Of a stretch of 64,000 nt of DNA, positions 53,648 through 63,452 are shown piece by piece. The notes under the pieces were generated by a model that saw only the letters and a program-made list of their open reading frames with translations, was not told where the DNA came from and made no database searches. Where the stretch lies: contig NZ_JAQWCQ010000006.1 of assembly GCF_028705895.1 (NCBI RefSeq), positions 1 to 64,000 of the forward strand. Direction: 5' to 3'. Source of the DNA: Massilibacteroides sp. Its GTDB lineage: Bacteria > Bacteroidota > Bacteroidia > Bacteroidales > Tannerellaceae. The position numbers and the translations under genes are program-made. Each line of letters opens with the position of its first letter. The first letter of the stretch is position 1.

Positions 53648-54202
53648 ATGGCTAACAATATGGTAGATACTAAGGAACAATTTGAGAAAATAATCTCTTT
53701 GTGCAGAGATTTATTTGAAAAAAAACTTCATGATTATGGTCCTTCCTGGCGTATTATGCGTCCTCAGTCTGTAACGGATCAGATATTCATTAAAGCAAAT
53801 AGAATCAGAAGTCTGGAAACAAAAGGAGTAAGCCTTGTTGGTGAAGGTATTGTTCCTGAGTTTATCGCAATTGTTAATTATGGAATTATCGGATTAATAC
53901 AATTGTCGCTTGGTTATGCCGAAACAACAGATATTTCAGCACCAGATGCTTTAAAGTTGTATGATAAACATATGACGGAAACAAAAGAGCTGATGTATGC
54001 TAAGAATCATGATTACGATGAAGCTTGGCGAAGTATGCGTGTCAGTTCATATACCGATTTGATTCTGATGAAAATATATCGGACTAAACAGATTGAAAGT
54101 AACGCCGGCCAAACATTGGTTTCAGAAGGGATTGATGCCAATTATATGGATATGGTAAATTATGCCTTGTTCGGGCTTATAAAGTTGAAATTCGGAGAAT
54201 AA
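53648..54202 (+). CDS. DUF1599 domain protein (two repeats)
   Basis: This 184-residue soluble protein is built of two similar halves, about 10-90 and 98-180. Both contain the pattern K(L/N)HDYG/D..W R.MR, seen as KKLHDYGPSWRIMRPQS and KNHDYDEAWRSMRVSS, followed by RIRSLETKG or RTKQIESNA and by VSEG or GEG. The repeat is typical of DUF1599. The family is thought to be linked to nucleotide chemistry, but no activity is proven. The next gene starts 9 bases downstream, and the pair with the DoxX-like gene is conserved in Bacteroidales. Confidence 0.85.
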   Translation: MANNMVDTKEQFEKIISLCRDLFEKKLHDYGPSWRIMRPQSVTDQIFIKANRIRSLETKGVSLVGEGIVPEFIAIVNYGIIGLIQLSLGYAETTDISAPDALKLYDKHMTETKELMYAKNHDYDEAWRSMRVSSYTDLILMKIYRTKQIESNAGQTLVSEGIDANYMDMVNYALFGLIKLKFGE

Positions 54203-54211
54203 TAATAAGTG

Positions 54212-55492
54212 ATGGATTATAAAAAGACAACAATAAAGATACTGGCTGAAGCAAGTAGATTGTTGATCGGATTGACATTTGCTTTTTCCGGATTTGTAAA
54301 AGCGATTGATCCCGTTGGCTTTACGATTAAGATAAATGATTATCTGACAGCGTTTGGCGTTGAGACTTTAAAAGCCCTTTCCGGAATAATTTCCTTTAAC
54401 CTGATTGCGATAGAATTTATGGTTGGGATCTGTGTTTTGCTCGGTGCTTATCGCAGATACTCAAGTTTTCTTGCGCTTTTGTTGATGGTCTTTATGACAC
54501 CATTGACGTTGTATCTTGCTTTGTTTAATCCGGTGTCCGACTGTGGTTGTTTTGGAGATGCCGTAGTACTTACCAATTGGGAAACATTCTATAAGAACAT
54601 TGTTCTCTTAGTCGCGGCTGTCTTTTTGTTTATATATAATCAACGTATTCTACCTTTCTTTACCTACAAATCCTATTGGTTTGTTGCGTTGTACGCATAT
54701 TCCGCCTGCATATTCTTTTCCTATCAGAATTATGCGCATTTACCTCTCAAAGACTTTCGTCCGTATAAAATAGGAGCGGCTATTCCGGCGTTAATGGCTA
54801 TTCCGGAAGGCGCAGAAGAAGACGAATACCGCTACACGTTTGTTTACGAGAAAGACGGTGTCCGTAAAGAGTTTGCTTTGGATGATTATCCTTCAGATGA
54901 TCCGAACTGGACTTTTGTTGAGTCCAAAACTGAATTGATAAAGCAAGGCTATGTTCCTCCGATTACGAACTTTGTTCTTTTTAATGAAGACGATCAGAAC
55001 GTGACAGAAGATATTCTTTCTGATTCGAAAGGGGTGCTCTTGTTGATTGCTCCCAAAGTGGAAAAAAGTGAAGACCAACGGTTGGATGACATAAACGCAA
55101 CTTATGATTATGCGAACGAGCATGGCATTAAGTTTTATTGCGTAACATCTTCAACGAAAGATCAGGTACAAGAATGGATTGATACAACCGGAGCTGAATA
55201 TCCCTTTCTGATGGGGGATGAAACGCTTCTTAAAACAATAATCCGTTCGAATCCAGGACTTGTATTGCTGAAAAACGGGATTGTTTTTGCCAAATGGCAT
55301 TACAATGATTTCCCGACAGAAGAAGAGATCGAAAAGGTTCTTTCAGATTATTTAAGTAAAGATACCGTTAAACCTCGTGAAGAAGACAAGCAAATCGCTA
55401 TTTGTTTAGTCGCATTTACTGTACCTTTGTTGTTCGTTTGGATATACGACTATTTTCGGTACAGACGGAGAAAGAAAAATATTAATGTATAA
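54212..55492 (+). CDS. DoxX/MauE-like membrane protein with thioredoxin-like domain (BT_3928 family)
   Basis: This membrane protein of about 426 residues has four N-terminal helices (about 10-155) of the DoxX/MauE type: LLIGLTFAFSGFVKAIDPVGF, then a loop with SDCGCFGDAV carrying two cysteines. A soluble part (about 175-385) has a thioredoxin-like fold (GVLLLIAPKVEKSEDQRL, GAEYPFLMGDETLLKTIIRSNPGLVLL) but lacks the CXXC active site. A last helix (about 390-412) and a basic tail close the protein. MauE/DoxX proteins move reducing power across membranes. Without CXXC the thioredoxin domain may bind rather than reduce a partner. It sits between the DUF1599 gene and tpiA. Confidence 0.75.
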   Translation: MDYKKTTIKILAEASRLLIGLTFAFSGFVKAIDPVGFTIKINDYLTAFGVETLKALSGIISFNLIAIEFMVGICVLLGAYRRYSSFLALLLMVFMTPLTLYLALFNPVSDCGCFGDAVVLTNWETFYKNIVLLVAAVFLFIYNQRILPFFTYKSYWFVALYAYSACIFFSYQNYAHLPLKDFRPYKIGAAIPALMAIPEGAEEDEYRYTFVYEKDGVRKEFALDDYPSDDPNWTFVESKTELIKQGYVPPITNFVLFNEDDQNVTEDILSDSKGVLLLIAPKVEKSEDQRLDDINATYDYANEHGIKFYCVTSSTKDQVQEWIDTTGAEYPFLMGDETLLKTIIRSNPGLVLLKNGIVFAKWHYNDFPTEEEIEKVLSDYLSKDTVKPREEDKQIAICLVAFTVPLLFVWIYDYFRYRRRKKNINV

Positions 55493-55513
55493 CATATTAA
55501 ATAAATTGTACTT

Positions 55514-56269
55514 ATGAGAAAGAATATTGTTGCAGGGAACTGGAAAATGAATACGACACTTCCGGAAGGTCTTGCTTTGGCAAAAGATTTGGATGCTGCA
55601 TTGAAAGGAAAAACAGTAAACTGTGATGTCGTTATTGGTACTCCATTTACGCATTTGGCTACAGTAGCTGCTGCTATTGATACAGCTAAGATCGGTGTAG
55701 CTGCTGAAAACTGTGCAGATCAGGAAAAAGGAGCTTATACAGGCGAAGTTTCAGCTGCTATGGTCGCTTCAACCGGTGCAAAATACGTGATTCTTGGTCA
55801 CTCTGAAAGACGTGCATACTATCACGAAACTGCAGAAATATTGAAGACAAAAGTGAACTTAGCGTTGGCAAACGGACTTACTCCTATCTTCTGTATTGGT
55901 GAAGTATTGGAAGAAAGAGAAGCCGGAAAGCACTTTGAAGTAGTTGAAGAACAAATCAAGAAATCTTTGTTCGATCTTTCTGTTGCCGATTTTGGAAAGT
56001 TAGTATTGGCTTACGAACCGGTTTGGGCAATCGGAACAGGCAAAACAGCCTCTTCTGATCAGGCACAGGAAATTCACGCTTATATTCGTAAAGTAATTGC
56101 CGGAAAATACGGACAAGAAGTAGCCGATAATTGCTCTATTCTTTATGGAGGAAGCTGTAATGCTTCTAACGCCAAAGAACTATTCTCAAAACCTGATGTT
56201 GATGGTGGTTTGATTGGTGGTGCCTCTTTAGGTGTGGATAAGTTCCTTCCGATAATTGAAGCATTTTGA
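55514..56269 (+). CDS. tpiA: Triosephosphate isomerase
   Basis: This glycolytic enzyme interconverts dihydroxyacetone phosphate and glyceraldehyde 3-phosphate. All active-site motifs are present: NWKMN with the catalytic Lys11, GHSERR with the histidine, [14 protein letters not shown] with the catalytic glutamate and flexible loop, and [13 protein letters not shown] and [10 protein letters not shown] for phosphate binding. The length of 251 residues is normal. Codon use is strongly biased as in other highly expressed genes. It is co-transcribed with the membrane protein gene 21 bases upstream, with a hairpin behind it. Confidence 0.97.
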   Translation: MRKNIVAGNWKMNTTLPEGLALAKDLDAALKGKTVNCDVVIGTPFTHLATVAAAIDTAKIGVAAENCADQEKGAYTGEVSAAMVASTGAKYVILGHSERRAYYHETAEILKTKVNLALANGLTPIFCIGEVLEEREAGKHFEVVEEQIKKSLFDLSVADFGKLVLAYEPVWAIGTGKTASSDQAQEIHAYIRKVIAGKYGQEVADNCSILYGGSCNASNAKELFSKPDVDGGLIGGASLGVDKFLPIIEAF

Positions 56270-56283
56270 TAATTAGTAAAACA

Positions 56284-56345
56284 AAAGGGAATTTCCGACA
56301 GTAAAGTGCAGTCTGTCTGCACTCGATTATCGGATATTCCCTTTC
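56284..56345 (+). terminator. Composite hairpin after tpiA
   Basis: Outer stem AAAGGGAAT...CCGA with TCGG...ATTCCCTTT (about 56284-56298 and 56329-56344), inner stem AGTGCAG with CTGCACT. A T-rich tract follows. Confidence 0.75.
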
Positions 56346-56360
56346 TCTTTATAACGAAGC

Positions 56361-56837
56361 ATGAGATATATATTTCTTTTATTAATCGCGTGGATAACTT
56401 TTCCCGTTTGTGCGCAGGAGCAGTACATGGGACAAGCTTTTTCTATTATTGATGCCTTGCAGGAATCGGTTCCCGGAAAAGGAGAAGTCGAGATAAAACA
56501 ATCTGCTGCGATTCGGAATTTAGTAGGTACACGTCGAGAGTTTATGGACAGCGATATTCAATATCTTGATGTTACCGGTTATCGTACACAAGTTTTTTCG
56601 GGTAATCTCAGAACCTCCAGAGAAGAAGCTTATACGAAGGAAAAAGAAATTAAAGAGATTTTTCCTGACCTGACGACCTATGTTGAGTATATGGCTCCGT
56701 TCTGGAGATTACGTGTCGGAGATTATCGGTCTCGTGAAGAGGCATATCATGCGATGCGTTTATTGATGGACGCATTCCCTTCTTATGCAAAAGAAATGTA
56801 CATCGTGCGTGATGAGGTTAAAATCCCGTTATATTAA
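56361..56837 (+). CDS. SPOR domain-containing periplasmic protein
   Basis: This 158-residue exported protein has a signal peptide (about 1-18, ending PVCA). The C-terminal half (about 75-150) has the SPOR pattern: [54 protein letters not shown] in order. SPOR domains bind peptidoglycan stripped of side chains, as found at division sites. It is small and may be a division-associated or lytic-enzyme helper. It lies 14 bases before folE. Confidence 0.85.
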   Translation: MRYIFLLLIAWITFPVCAQEQYMGQAFSIIDALQESVPGKGEVEIKQSAAIRNLVGTRREFMDSDIQYLDVTGYRTQVFSGNLRTSREEAYTKEKEIKEIFPDLTTYVEYMAPFWRLRVGDYRSREEAYHAMRLLMDAFPSYAKEMYIVRDEVKIPLY

Positions 56838-56851
56838 TCTACCTTATTAAA

Positions 56852-57442
56852 ATGAAAGATATAAGCGAAGAACAATTGGCCGCCCGCGAAGAACTAAAAG
56901 GGCACTATAAACATATTATAAACCTTTTAGGTGAAGATGCTGACCGCGAAGGATTGATTCGTACGCCTGAACGAGTGGCTAAAGCGATGCAGTTTCTTAC
57001 AAAAGGGTATCACGAAGATCCTGAGGCTATTCTAAAGTCGGCTATGTTTGCAGAAGAAGGATACAAGCAAATGGTCATTGTGAAAGATATCGATTTCTTC
57101 TCTCTCTGTGAACATCACATGCTTCCTTTCTTTGGCAAAGCTCATATTGCTTATATTCCTAATAAATATATTACCGGGCTAAGTAAAATTCCCCGCGTTG
57201 TAGATATTTTCTCACGTCGTCTTCAGATACAGGAACGGCTGACTTTACAAATCAAAGAATGTATTCAGAAGACTCTAAATCCATTGGGCGTCATGGTGGT
57301 GATTGAAGCGCAACATATGTGTATGCAGATGCGTGGCGTGGAGAAGCAGAACTCCCTGACTACCACATCAGACTTCACCGGCTTTTTCCAACAAGCCAAA
57401 ACTCGTGAAGAATTTATGAACCTGATCAAACACAACAGGTAA
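56852..57442 (+). CDS. folE: GTP cyclohydrolase I
   Basis: This 196-residue enzyme opens GTP to 7,8-dihydroneopterin triphosphate, the first step toward folate or queuosine-type pterins. The zinc site is intact: [20 protein letters not shown] gives the cysteine and histidine ligands, and [15 protein letters not shown] gives the second cysteine. Also seen are [15 protein letters not shown] and [22 protein letters not shown]. It follows the SPOR gene closely. The mnmA promoter begins about 40 bases after its stop. Confidence 0.96.
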   Translation: MKDISEEQLAAREELKGHYKHIINLLGEDADREGLIRTPERVAKAMQFLTKGYHEDPEAILKSAMFAEEGYKQMVIVKDIDFFSLCEHHMLPFFGKAHIAYIPNKYITGLSKIPRVVDIFSRRLQIQERLTLQIKECIQKTLNPLGVMVVIEAQHMCMQMRGVEKQNSLTTTSDFTGFFQQAKTREEFMNLIKHNR

Positions 57443-57483
57443 TCCTACTCAGTTCACGTAGAATTAATTTCATACAATATTTG

Positions 57484-57491
57484 TACCTTTG
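57484..57491 (+). promoter_or_regulatory. -7 box that fixes the mnmA start
   Basis: TACCTTTG matches TAnnTTTG. Transcription from it would begin near 57496, after the in-frame codon at 57489, so translation must start at the ATG at 57519. Confidence 0.6.
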
Positions 57492-57518
57492 CTGCTGATT
57501 AAGCTTGAGGAAAAAAGA

Positions 57519-58595
57519 ATGAACATAGCAGCATTGGTGTCAGGAGGAGTAGATAGCTCCGTTGTTGTACATCGGTTGAAAGAAGCCGGTTACGATCCAA
57601 CAATCTTTTATATCCGTATTGGAATGGAGGATAAGGATGGTTATATCAATTGTCCGGCTGAAGAAGATATTGAAATAACGACTTATATTGCACGGAAATA
57701 TGGTTGTAAGATGGAGATTGTTTCCCTGCATGAAGAATACTGGGAAAAGGTAGTCAGTTACACCATCGATTCTGTAAAGCGGGGGTTAACACCTAATCCC
57801 GATATGATGTGTAATAAGTTTATCAAATTCGGATGCTTTGAAGATAAGTGGGGGAAAGAGTTTGATAAGATAGCTACCGGTCATTATGCTACGACGACTG
57901 AAATAGACGGGAAAGTCTGGCTCTCAACCGCCAAAGACAAACATAAGGATCAAACTGATTTCTTAGCTCAAATTACCCGCCTTCAGATACAAAAATTAAT
58001 GTTCCCTATAGGTGACTTATTGAAAAGTGAAGTCCGCGAGATAGCAGCTGTCGAAAAACTACCCAGTGCCCAACGGAAAGACAGTCAGGGAATCTGTTTT
58101 CTTGGAAAGATCAATTATAATGATTTTATAGAGCGCTATCTTGGAAAGCGTACAGGAAAGATCATTGAATTGGAAACCGGCAAGGTGGTAGGGAAACATA
58201 ATGGATATTGGTTTCATACCATAGGTCAGCGAAAAGGTCTGGGACTGAGTGGTGGTCCTTGGTTTGTTATCAAAAAAGACATCAAACGTAATATTATTTA
58301 TGTATCCAATGGGTACGATCCCGAAACCCAGTATAATAAGATTGTAAACATGCAAGGTTTCGACTTTATAACGGAAGATCCCTGGGGGGATTTTGAAGGG
58401 ACTAAAGATATAACCTTCAAAATACGACATACACCGGAGTTTACAACCGGCCGACTTCACAAGATCGGGGATTTATATCGTATAGAATCAGATGAAAAAA
58501 TACAAGGTGTCGCTCCCGGCCAATATGGTGTAGTCTATGATAAAGACAGCCATCTTTGTCTTGGCAGTGGGATGATTATAAATGAAGACCTCTAA
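57519..58595 (+). CDS. mnmA: tRNA-specific 2-thiouridylase
   Basis: MnmA adds sulfur to uridine-34 of tRNAs for Lys, Glu and Gln. From ATG 57519 the protein has 358 residues and opens with the ATP PP-loop SGGVDSS (residues 8-14). The catalytic cysteines are Cys98 in [11 protein letters not shown] and Cys193 in [10 protein letters not shown], a normal spacing for the family. Other marks are [38 protein letters not shown] and the C-terminal beta-barrel ending CLGSGMI. The gene has its own promoter and converges on prs with a shared terminator. Confidence 0.95.
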   Translation: MNIAALVSGGVDSSVVVHRLKEAGYDPTIFYIRIGMEDKDGYINCPAEEDIEITTYIARKYGCKMEIVSLHEEYWEKVVSYTIDSVKRGLTPNPDMMCNKFIKFGCFEDKWGKEFDKIATGHYATTTEIDGKVWLSTAKDKHKDQTDFLAQITRLQIQKLMFPIGDLLKSEVREIAAVEKLPSAQRKDSQGICFLGKINYNDFIERYLGKRTGKIIELETGKVVGKHNGYWFHTIGQRKGLGLSGGPWFVIKKDIKRNIIYVSNGYDPETQYNKIVNMQGFDFITEDPWGDFEGTKDITFKIRHTPEFTTGRLHKIGDLYRIESDEKIQGVAPGQYGVVYDKDSHLCLGSGMIINEDL

Positions 58596-58603
58596 ACATA
58601 AAA

Positions 58604-58636
58604 AGAGTGGCTGTTTTAGCAAAACAACCACTCTTC
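58604..58636. terminator. Bidirectional terminator between mnmA and prs
   Basis: AAGAGTGG-C-TGTTTT pairs with AAAACA-A-CCACTCTT around a three-base loop, with one mismatch, between two convergent genes. Confidence 0.8.
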
Positions 58637-58660
58637 TGGAGTATATAATATACTGATAAA

Positions 58661-59605
58661 TTACTTAATTGCGTACAGGGTGCTTATTGATTCGTCGTTA
58701 CAAACGCGTCGGATAGCTTCTGCAAACATATCGGCTATAGAAAGTACCTTTACCTTGGCACATTTCTTAGAATAAGGAATAGAGTCTGTGAAGATCATTT
58801 CTGTTAAAGCGGATTGGTCAACGCGCGAAGAGGCCGGATCAGACATTACTGCGTGGCTGGCAATTGCACGAACGGATCTTGCTCCATTTTCCATCATCAG
58901 ATTGGCTGCTTTTGTAATCGTACCTCCGGTGTCCACCATATCGTCCACCAAAAGCACGTCTAAACCTTTTACATCTCCAATAATACGCATTTCTGCAACT
59001 TCATTTGCACGTAAACGTGATTTATGACAAATAACCATCGGAAGGCCAAGATATTTAGAATAGCTGCTTGCTCTTTTGGTACCCCCAACATCCGGAGTCG
59101 CAATGCATAAATTTTCTACAGGTAAGCAGTTCGTGATATATTCCAGAAATACTGAAGAAGCATACAGGTGGTCAACAGGAACATCGAAAAATCCTTGTAT
59201 CTGGTCTGCATGTAAATCCATTGTAATTAATCTGTTTATTCCCGCAGTTCCTAACAGGTCAGCAATAAGTTTTGCCCCGATAGATACACGTGGTTGGTCT
59301 TTTCTGTCTTGACGAGCCCAACCGAAATAAGGAATGACAGCGATAATGGAATGAGCAGAAGCACGCTTGGCAGCGTCGATCATAAGCAACAACTCCATCA
59401 GGTTGTCTGAATTAGGAAACGTAGATTGAACTAAGAAAACATCACGTCCACGAATGGATTCTTCATAAGAAACAGCGAATTCTCCATCAGCGAAGTGCTG
59501 GATATTCATCTGTCCTAACGGACAACCAAGACTAAGGCAAATTTTCTCTGCAAGATAACGGGAATTACTCCCCGAAAACACCAAAAAAGGAGTTTGTGTA
59601 CTCAT
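58661..59605 (-). CDS. prs: Ribose-phosphate pyrophosphokinase
   Basis: This enzyme makes PRPP from ribose 5-phosphate and ATP for purine, pyrimidine, histidine and tryptophan synthesis. The 314 residues include DLHADQIQGFFDVPVDHL, the nucleotide-binding FGWARQDRKDQPR and the PRPP site VLLVDDMVDTGGTI. It has its own minus-strand -7 box at 59651-59658. The tryptophan genes that consume PRPP products lie a few kilobases upstream on the same strand. Confidence 0.96.
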   Translation of the reverse strand: MSTQTPFLVFSGSNSRYLAEKICLSLGCPLGQMNIQHFADGEFAVSYEESIRGRDVFLVQSTFPNSDNLMELLLMIDAAKRASAHSIIAVIPYFGWARQDRKDQPRVSIGAKLIADLLGTAGINRLITMDLHADQIQGFFDVPVDHLYASSVFLEYITNCLPVENLCIATPDVGGTKRASSYSKYLGLPMVICHKSRLRANEVAEMRIIGDVKGLDVLLVDDMVDTGGTITKAANLMMENGARSVRAIASHAVMSDPASSRVDQSALTEMIFTDSIPYSKKCAKVKVLSIADMFAEAIRRVCNDESISTLYAIK

Positions 59606-59650
59606 TATTCCGACGATTTTCTTTAGAATGAATAAAGTTTAATTATGCCG

Positions 59651-59658
59651 CAAAAGTA
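59651..59658 (-). promoter_or_regulatory. -7 box of prs
   Basis: Minus strand reads TACTTTTG, matching TAnnTTTG, 46 bases before the prs start codon. A clear -33 element is not seen. Confidence 0.45.
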
Positions 59659-59710
59659 CAAAACTTATTTGCAATATACCTGTAATACTGTCTTTTTTCC
59701 CTTATTTAGA

Positions 59711-61393
59711 TTAGAGATACATAAATTTCAAGACCTTCCCTGAAAACGGTTCCATTTCCAACTGGTAAGGACAAGCGCTTGTTAATGTGCCGATAGTTTC
59801 TTTTCCGGTAAACAGATCCTTGACTTTCGCAGGTAAATTATCTCCGATTCCTAATCCGTCAAATGCTTGTTGAGGGATGTTCACGCGTACGGTTTTAGGC
59901 GAACGGTCAAAATTAACGACGACTAATAATACCTCGTTTTCAAATTTGCGTAAGAAAGCATACTGATGGTATAAATTAAAGTCCGGATTATTTTCATTCG
60001 CATAGACCAGATCGTGAAAATCTCCGGAAAAAACGCTTTTTTCTTCTTTCGCTATATTTAAAAGCTTAGAATAAAAGTCCCTTAATGCTTGCTCTTCTGC
60101 CGTAGAAGTATTGTTTAGCCAATTGCGAACGGTTGACATGCTCCAATAGTCAAATATGCTCGTTCTTCCGTCTCTACCGCTAAATCCCTCTTCATCCATG
60201 CCGCGTTCCCCTAATTCCTGTCCGTTATAGATCATCACCGGGTTGGTATTCATTAAAGTTGCAACAATCATGGTAGGAATACCCGCGATAGCATTACCCG
60301 CAAAGAAATCTGAGGCAATACGTTGTTCGTCATGGTTCTCCATAAAGTTTAGCATGTTCTTCTGGATGCCTTCAACGGATTTCCAGCAATCAGAAATACT
60401 ACTGGCGGGAGTATGCCCGCAAACAATTCCTCTTAGGGTATCATACAAGCCAACTTTATCATATAAATAATCAAACTTTCCATTGAAGATATAATTGCGA
60501 TATTCAGCCGGATTATATACTTCCGCAATAAAACATACGTCAGCATGAGCTTTCACCTGAGGAATCGCCCAGTTCCAGAATTCTACCGGAACCATCTCTG
60601 CCATATCACAACGGAATCCATCCACGCCTTTATCTGCCCAGTAGAGGAGAATCTCCAGCATCTTTTTCCACGTTGAGGGGATGGGGTCAAATACGCGTTG
60701 TCCACCGTTCAGATAATCTATACCGTAGTTCAGTTTCACCGTTTCATACCAATCGTTTTTGCCGGGAGTCGTACTGAAACAATCATTACCTGTTACTTTT
60801 GCCGGAAACTCACTGTATTCGAAATCTTCAATTTGCTTTTCTGAATCGTAATGCAATACTAATGTACTTCCGGGAAAGTAATAAAAGTTATTATTACGAT
60901 CAAATGCTCTGGTGGTGTTGTCATGTTGTCCTAAGTCTTCTATAAAAGGAGGCAGGCAGTCCGAATGATATTGTCGTGATACGTGATTGGGTACAAAATC
61001 AATAATTACATTCAATCCGGCATCATGCGTGCGTTCAACCAGATGTTCAAATTCTTTCATTCTCTTTCTTACATTGTCGGCCAGATCCGGATCCACATCG
61101 TAATAATCCTTGATTGCATATGGAGAACCCGCTTTACCTTTAACTGTGGCCGAATGATCCGGTCTTATTCCGTATGCCGAATAATCAGTTTCAGTAGCAT
61201 GTTCTATCACTCCTGTGTACCAAATATGAGTGGTTCCCAGCTCCTTGATCTGTTTTAATATATTTGCCGTGAAGGTTGAAAACTTACCGACACCATTTTC
61301 CTGAATGCTACCGTCTTTCTTCAGTGATTCGTTCAGATTTCCGAATAATCTGGGAAATACTTGATAAATAACTATCTTTTCATTCTTTTTCAT
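59711..61393 (-). CDS. Cytoplasmic alpha-amylase family (GH13) enzyme
   Basis: This 560-residue GH13 glycosidase has no signal peptide (starts KKNEKIVIYQVFPRLFG), so it acts in the cytoplasm. The four GH13 regions are intact: DFVPNHVSR, GVDGFRCDMAE with nucleophile Asp263, CFIAEVYNP with acid Glu291, and FMENHDEQR with Asp355. A C-terminal beta domain starts at about 470 (VLLVVVNFDRSPKTVRVNIP). It may degrade storage glycogen or imported maltodextrins. It lies between prs and the patatin gene, 39 bases after the latter, so the two may be co-transcribed without an obvious link in function. Confidence 0.92.
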   Translation of the reverse strand: MKKNEKIVIYQVFPRLFGNLNESLKKDGSIQENGVGKFSTFTANILKQIKELGTTHIWYTGVIEHATETDYSAYGIRPDHSATVKGKAGSPYAIKDYYDVDPDLADNVRKRMKEFEHLVERTHDAGLNVIIDFVPNHVSRQYHSDCLPPFIEDLGQHDNTTRAFDRNNNFYYFPGSTLVLHYDSEKQIEDFEYSEFPAKVTGNDCFSTTPGKNDWYETVKLNYGIDYLNGGQRVFDPIPSTWKKMLEILLYWADKGVDGFRCDMAEMVPVEFWNWAIPQVKAHADVCFIAEVYNPAEYRNYIFNGKFDYLYDKVGLYDTLRGIVCGHTPASSISDCWKSVEGIQKNMLNFMENHDEQRIASDFFAGNAIAGIPTMIVATLMNTNPVMIYNGQELGERGMDEEGFSGRDGRTSIFDYWSMSTVRNWLNNTSTAEEQALRDFYSKLLNIAKEEKSVFSGDFHDLVYANENNPDFNLYHQYAFLRKFENEVLLVVVNFDRSPKTVRVNIPQQAFDGLGIGDNLPAKVKDLFTGKETIGTLTSACPYQLEMEPFSGKVLKFMYL

Positions 61394-61432
61394 TTTCTGG
61401 TCTCCTTTGTAAGGTTGTTTCTATATTGTCTG

Positions 61433-62284
61433 CTAAGCCGGTTTCTCCAATGATGTATTCTCCGGCATCCCTTTAGTGATAAACTCTTTTATGGGTTTAT
61501 TCCCAGCACTATTCATTATATTAGCGAAAACTAATGACGCTCTGTCATAGCCTATCTCCGAAATCTGATTAACGTTTTCAAGGTCGAACGTTTTATATTG
61601 ACCGAACTCTTCTGCCTCTATCAGTACATCGCAAAGTTCTCTGTCTTCCAGTGTATTCGCCCTGAACATGTAATGGTAAGAACGTTCGGCAATATGGAAA
61701 ATTGTCTTTTTGTATTTTTGCGGAATAAGCGGACTTACATTTACTCCGATCACAAACTCACATTCATTCCTGATCACGGAAACCGGAAAATTGCGAAACA
61801 AACCACCATCCACATAGTGTATTCCATCAATAACAACCGGATTAAAAATAATCGGAATGCTGCATGATGCTGTTACTGCATCTACGATTGATCCGCTTTT
61901 GAATAAATGACTTTCACCATTGTCAAGATCCGTTGCAACAACAATAAGCGGAATTTTTAATTCCTCGAATGTGTTTGCCCGTAGATGTCGTTTCAGGAAT
62001 AAGCGGAATCGCATGCTGTCAAATAATCCGGATTTCGGTAACTGCAATTGTGCAAATTCGGAAAATTCACGCCCTGTAAACAATTCTTTTATTTCCTCCG
62101 GTTTATATCCGTCGGCAAATAAAGCCCCCATTAAGGCTCCTGCGCTGGTTCCTGCAATAACATCGGGGATAAGGCCTTCTTCTTCCAGCTTTTTGAATAC
62201 TCCTAAGTGCGCAAATCCCTTCGCTCCTCCACCGCTAAGAGCTAAACCTAAGGTGTACTTTCTTTGCCTGTTTTCGCTTACCAT
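61433..62284 (-). CDS. Patatin-like phospholipase
   Basis: This 283-residue protein of the RssA/patatin family has a Ser-Asp dyad: the oxyanion loop LSGGGAKGFAHLGV, Ser47 in AGTSAG and Asp159 in YVDGGLFRNFP. It has no signal peptide or membrane anchor, so it is a cytoplasmic lipid acyl hydrolase. The tail after about 200 (PQKYKKTIFHIAERSYHYMF) is common in Bacteroidales members. The physiological lipid is unknown. Confidence 0.9.
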   Translation of the reverse strand: MVSENRQRKYTLGLALSGGGAKGFAHLGVFKKLEEEGLIPDVIAGTSAGALMGALFADGYKPEEIKELFTGREFSEFAQLQLPKSGLFDSMRFRLFLKRHLRANTFEELKIPLIVVATDLDNGESHLFKSGSIVDAVTASCSIPIIFNPVVIDGIHYVDGGLFRNFPVSVIRNECEFVIGVNVSPLIPQKYKKTIFHIAERSYHYMFRANTLEDRELCDVLIEAEEFGQYKTFDLENVNQISEIGYDRASLVFANIMNSAGNKPIKEFITKGMPENTSLEKPA

Positions 62285-62393
62285 TTATTGAGCTCTTATT
62301 TAACATAACAAATATGCGAATTTTTCGCTATAATAGTATCTTAAATCATATTAAAAGGACGTTACAGAAAACTTTACGGCGCCGTCTGTTTTA

Positions 62394-62603
62394 TTACTCT
62401 GTCTTATCTGCCGGATAACCTATACTTTTTAATTTCTCCTCTAATTCTTTTTTCGTAACCTCCTCTGTGTGATCTATGCTGATCAACTTATTCGCGATAT
62501 CTACATTAATACCGTAAACGCCCGGGATAATGCCAATGTCTTTCCCGATTGCTCTTGCACAACCTGTACATTGAATGTTTCTGACTTTAAGGTCTGTTCT
62601 CAT
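62394..62603 (-). CDS. Heavy-metal-associated (HMA) domain protein
   Basis: This 69-residue ferredoxin-like fold resembles copper chaperones and the metal-binding units of P-type ATPases. The metal site is CTGCARAI at about 13-20, and the ending KLKSIGYPADKTE carries the usual GYP-like turn. A glutamine precedes the first cysteine (IQCTGC), where classic chaperones have methionine (GMTC), so the metal is uncertain. No ATPase or CopY-like gene is nearby. It lies 12 bases after trpA on the same strand. Confidence 0.85.
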   Translation of the reverse strand: MRTDLKVRNIQCTGCARAIGKDIGIIPGVYGINVDIANKLISIDHTEEVTKKELEEKLKSIGYPADKTE

Positions 62604-62615
62604 AACTCTTTCTTG

Positions 62616-63389
62616 TTATTTACTTAATTCACGAAGTAATCCTTCTACCGCCTTTTGGGGGGTTGCTTCTGAGGCAAGAAGCTGAACAAACTTGCTGCCA
62701 ACGATAACGCCCGAGGCATTAGCGGCTGCCGCGTCATATGTTGCCTTATTGCTGATACCAAAACCAACTAAGCGGGGATTCGTTAGGTTCATTCCGTTTA
62801 TGCGTCGGAAATAAGCCTGCTTTTGCTCGTCAAAGCTGCTTTGCGCGCCTGTTGTAGCTGCGCTTGATACCATATAAATAAAGCCGCTTGTGTTACGATC
62901 GATTAAACGGATACGTTCTTCAGATGTTTCGGGTGTAATCAGCATGATCACTTTCACATTATAAGACTCTGCCACCGCCTTGTAGTCGGCTATGTAATCG
63001 GCATAAGGCAGGTCGGGAATAATCACGCCGTCAATTCCTCTTTCCCGGCAAGAACGACAGAAATTCTCAAAACCGAATTGCATAATAGGATTCAGATAGC
63101 CCATCAGAATAATCGGAATATGTATTTCTTTCCGAACATCTTTTAATTGTTCAAAAAGGAGTTTCAGACTCATCCCGTTGCGTAACGCCTGCGTAGCAGC
63201 AGCCTGGATAACTACGCCATCGGCCATGGGGTCAGAGAAAGGAATCCCGACTTCAACCATGTCAATACCTCCCGTCTGCAATTCACGCAGCACAGACAAT
63301 GTATCTTCTAATGCCGGATAGCCGGCCGTAAAATAAACGGAAAGTATTCCGCTTTTTTTTAGTTCAAATAACTGATCTATTTTATTCAT
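62616..63389 (-). CDS. trpA: Tryptophan synthase alpha subunit
   Basis: This subunit cleaves indole-3-glycerol phosphate, and the indole passes to TrpB. The 257 residues have catalytic Glu46 in [10 protein letters not shown] and Asp57 in PMADG, then [14 protein letters not shown] and [28 protein letters not shown] and [12 protein letters not shown] for the phosphate site. It follows trpF in the minus-strand trp operon. TrpB must be encoded outside the window, most likely upstream in the operon. Confidence 0.96.
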   Translation of the reverse strand: MNKIDQLFELKKSGILSVYFTAGYPALEDTLSVLRELQTGGIDMVEVGIPFSDPMADGVVIQAAATQALRNGMSLKLLFEQLKDVRKEIHIPIILMGYLNPIMQFGFENFCRSCRERGIDGVIIPDLPYADYIADYKAVAESYNVKVIMLITPETSEERIRLIDRNTSGFIYMVSSAATTGAQSSFDEQKQAYFRRINGMNLTNPRLVGFGISNKATYDAAAANASGVIVGSKFVQLLASEATPQKAVEGLLRELSK

Positions 63390-63408
63390 AATTCTATCTA
63401 TTTCTTTG

Positions 63409-63439
63409 TTGAGGCGCTTGGAAACGAAAGTTGAGGCGC
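63409..63439. repeat. Two copies of TTGAGGCGC, 22 bp apart, between trpF and trpA
   Basis: TTGAGGCGC at 63409-63417 and 63431-63439. The pair lies in the 63-bp gap of the trp operon. It might be a protein or RNA-structure site; nothing more is visible. Confidence 0.5.
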
Positions 63440-63452
63440 CTTAAAATTTTAT

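Noticed and set aside
57489..57518. Longer N-terminus for MnmA
   Set aside because: The codon lies within the TACCTTTG promoter box; the PP-loop protein starts normally at 57519.
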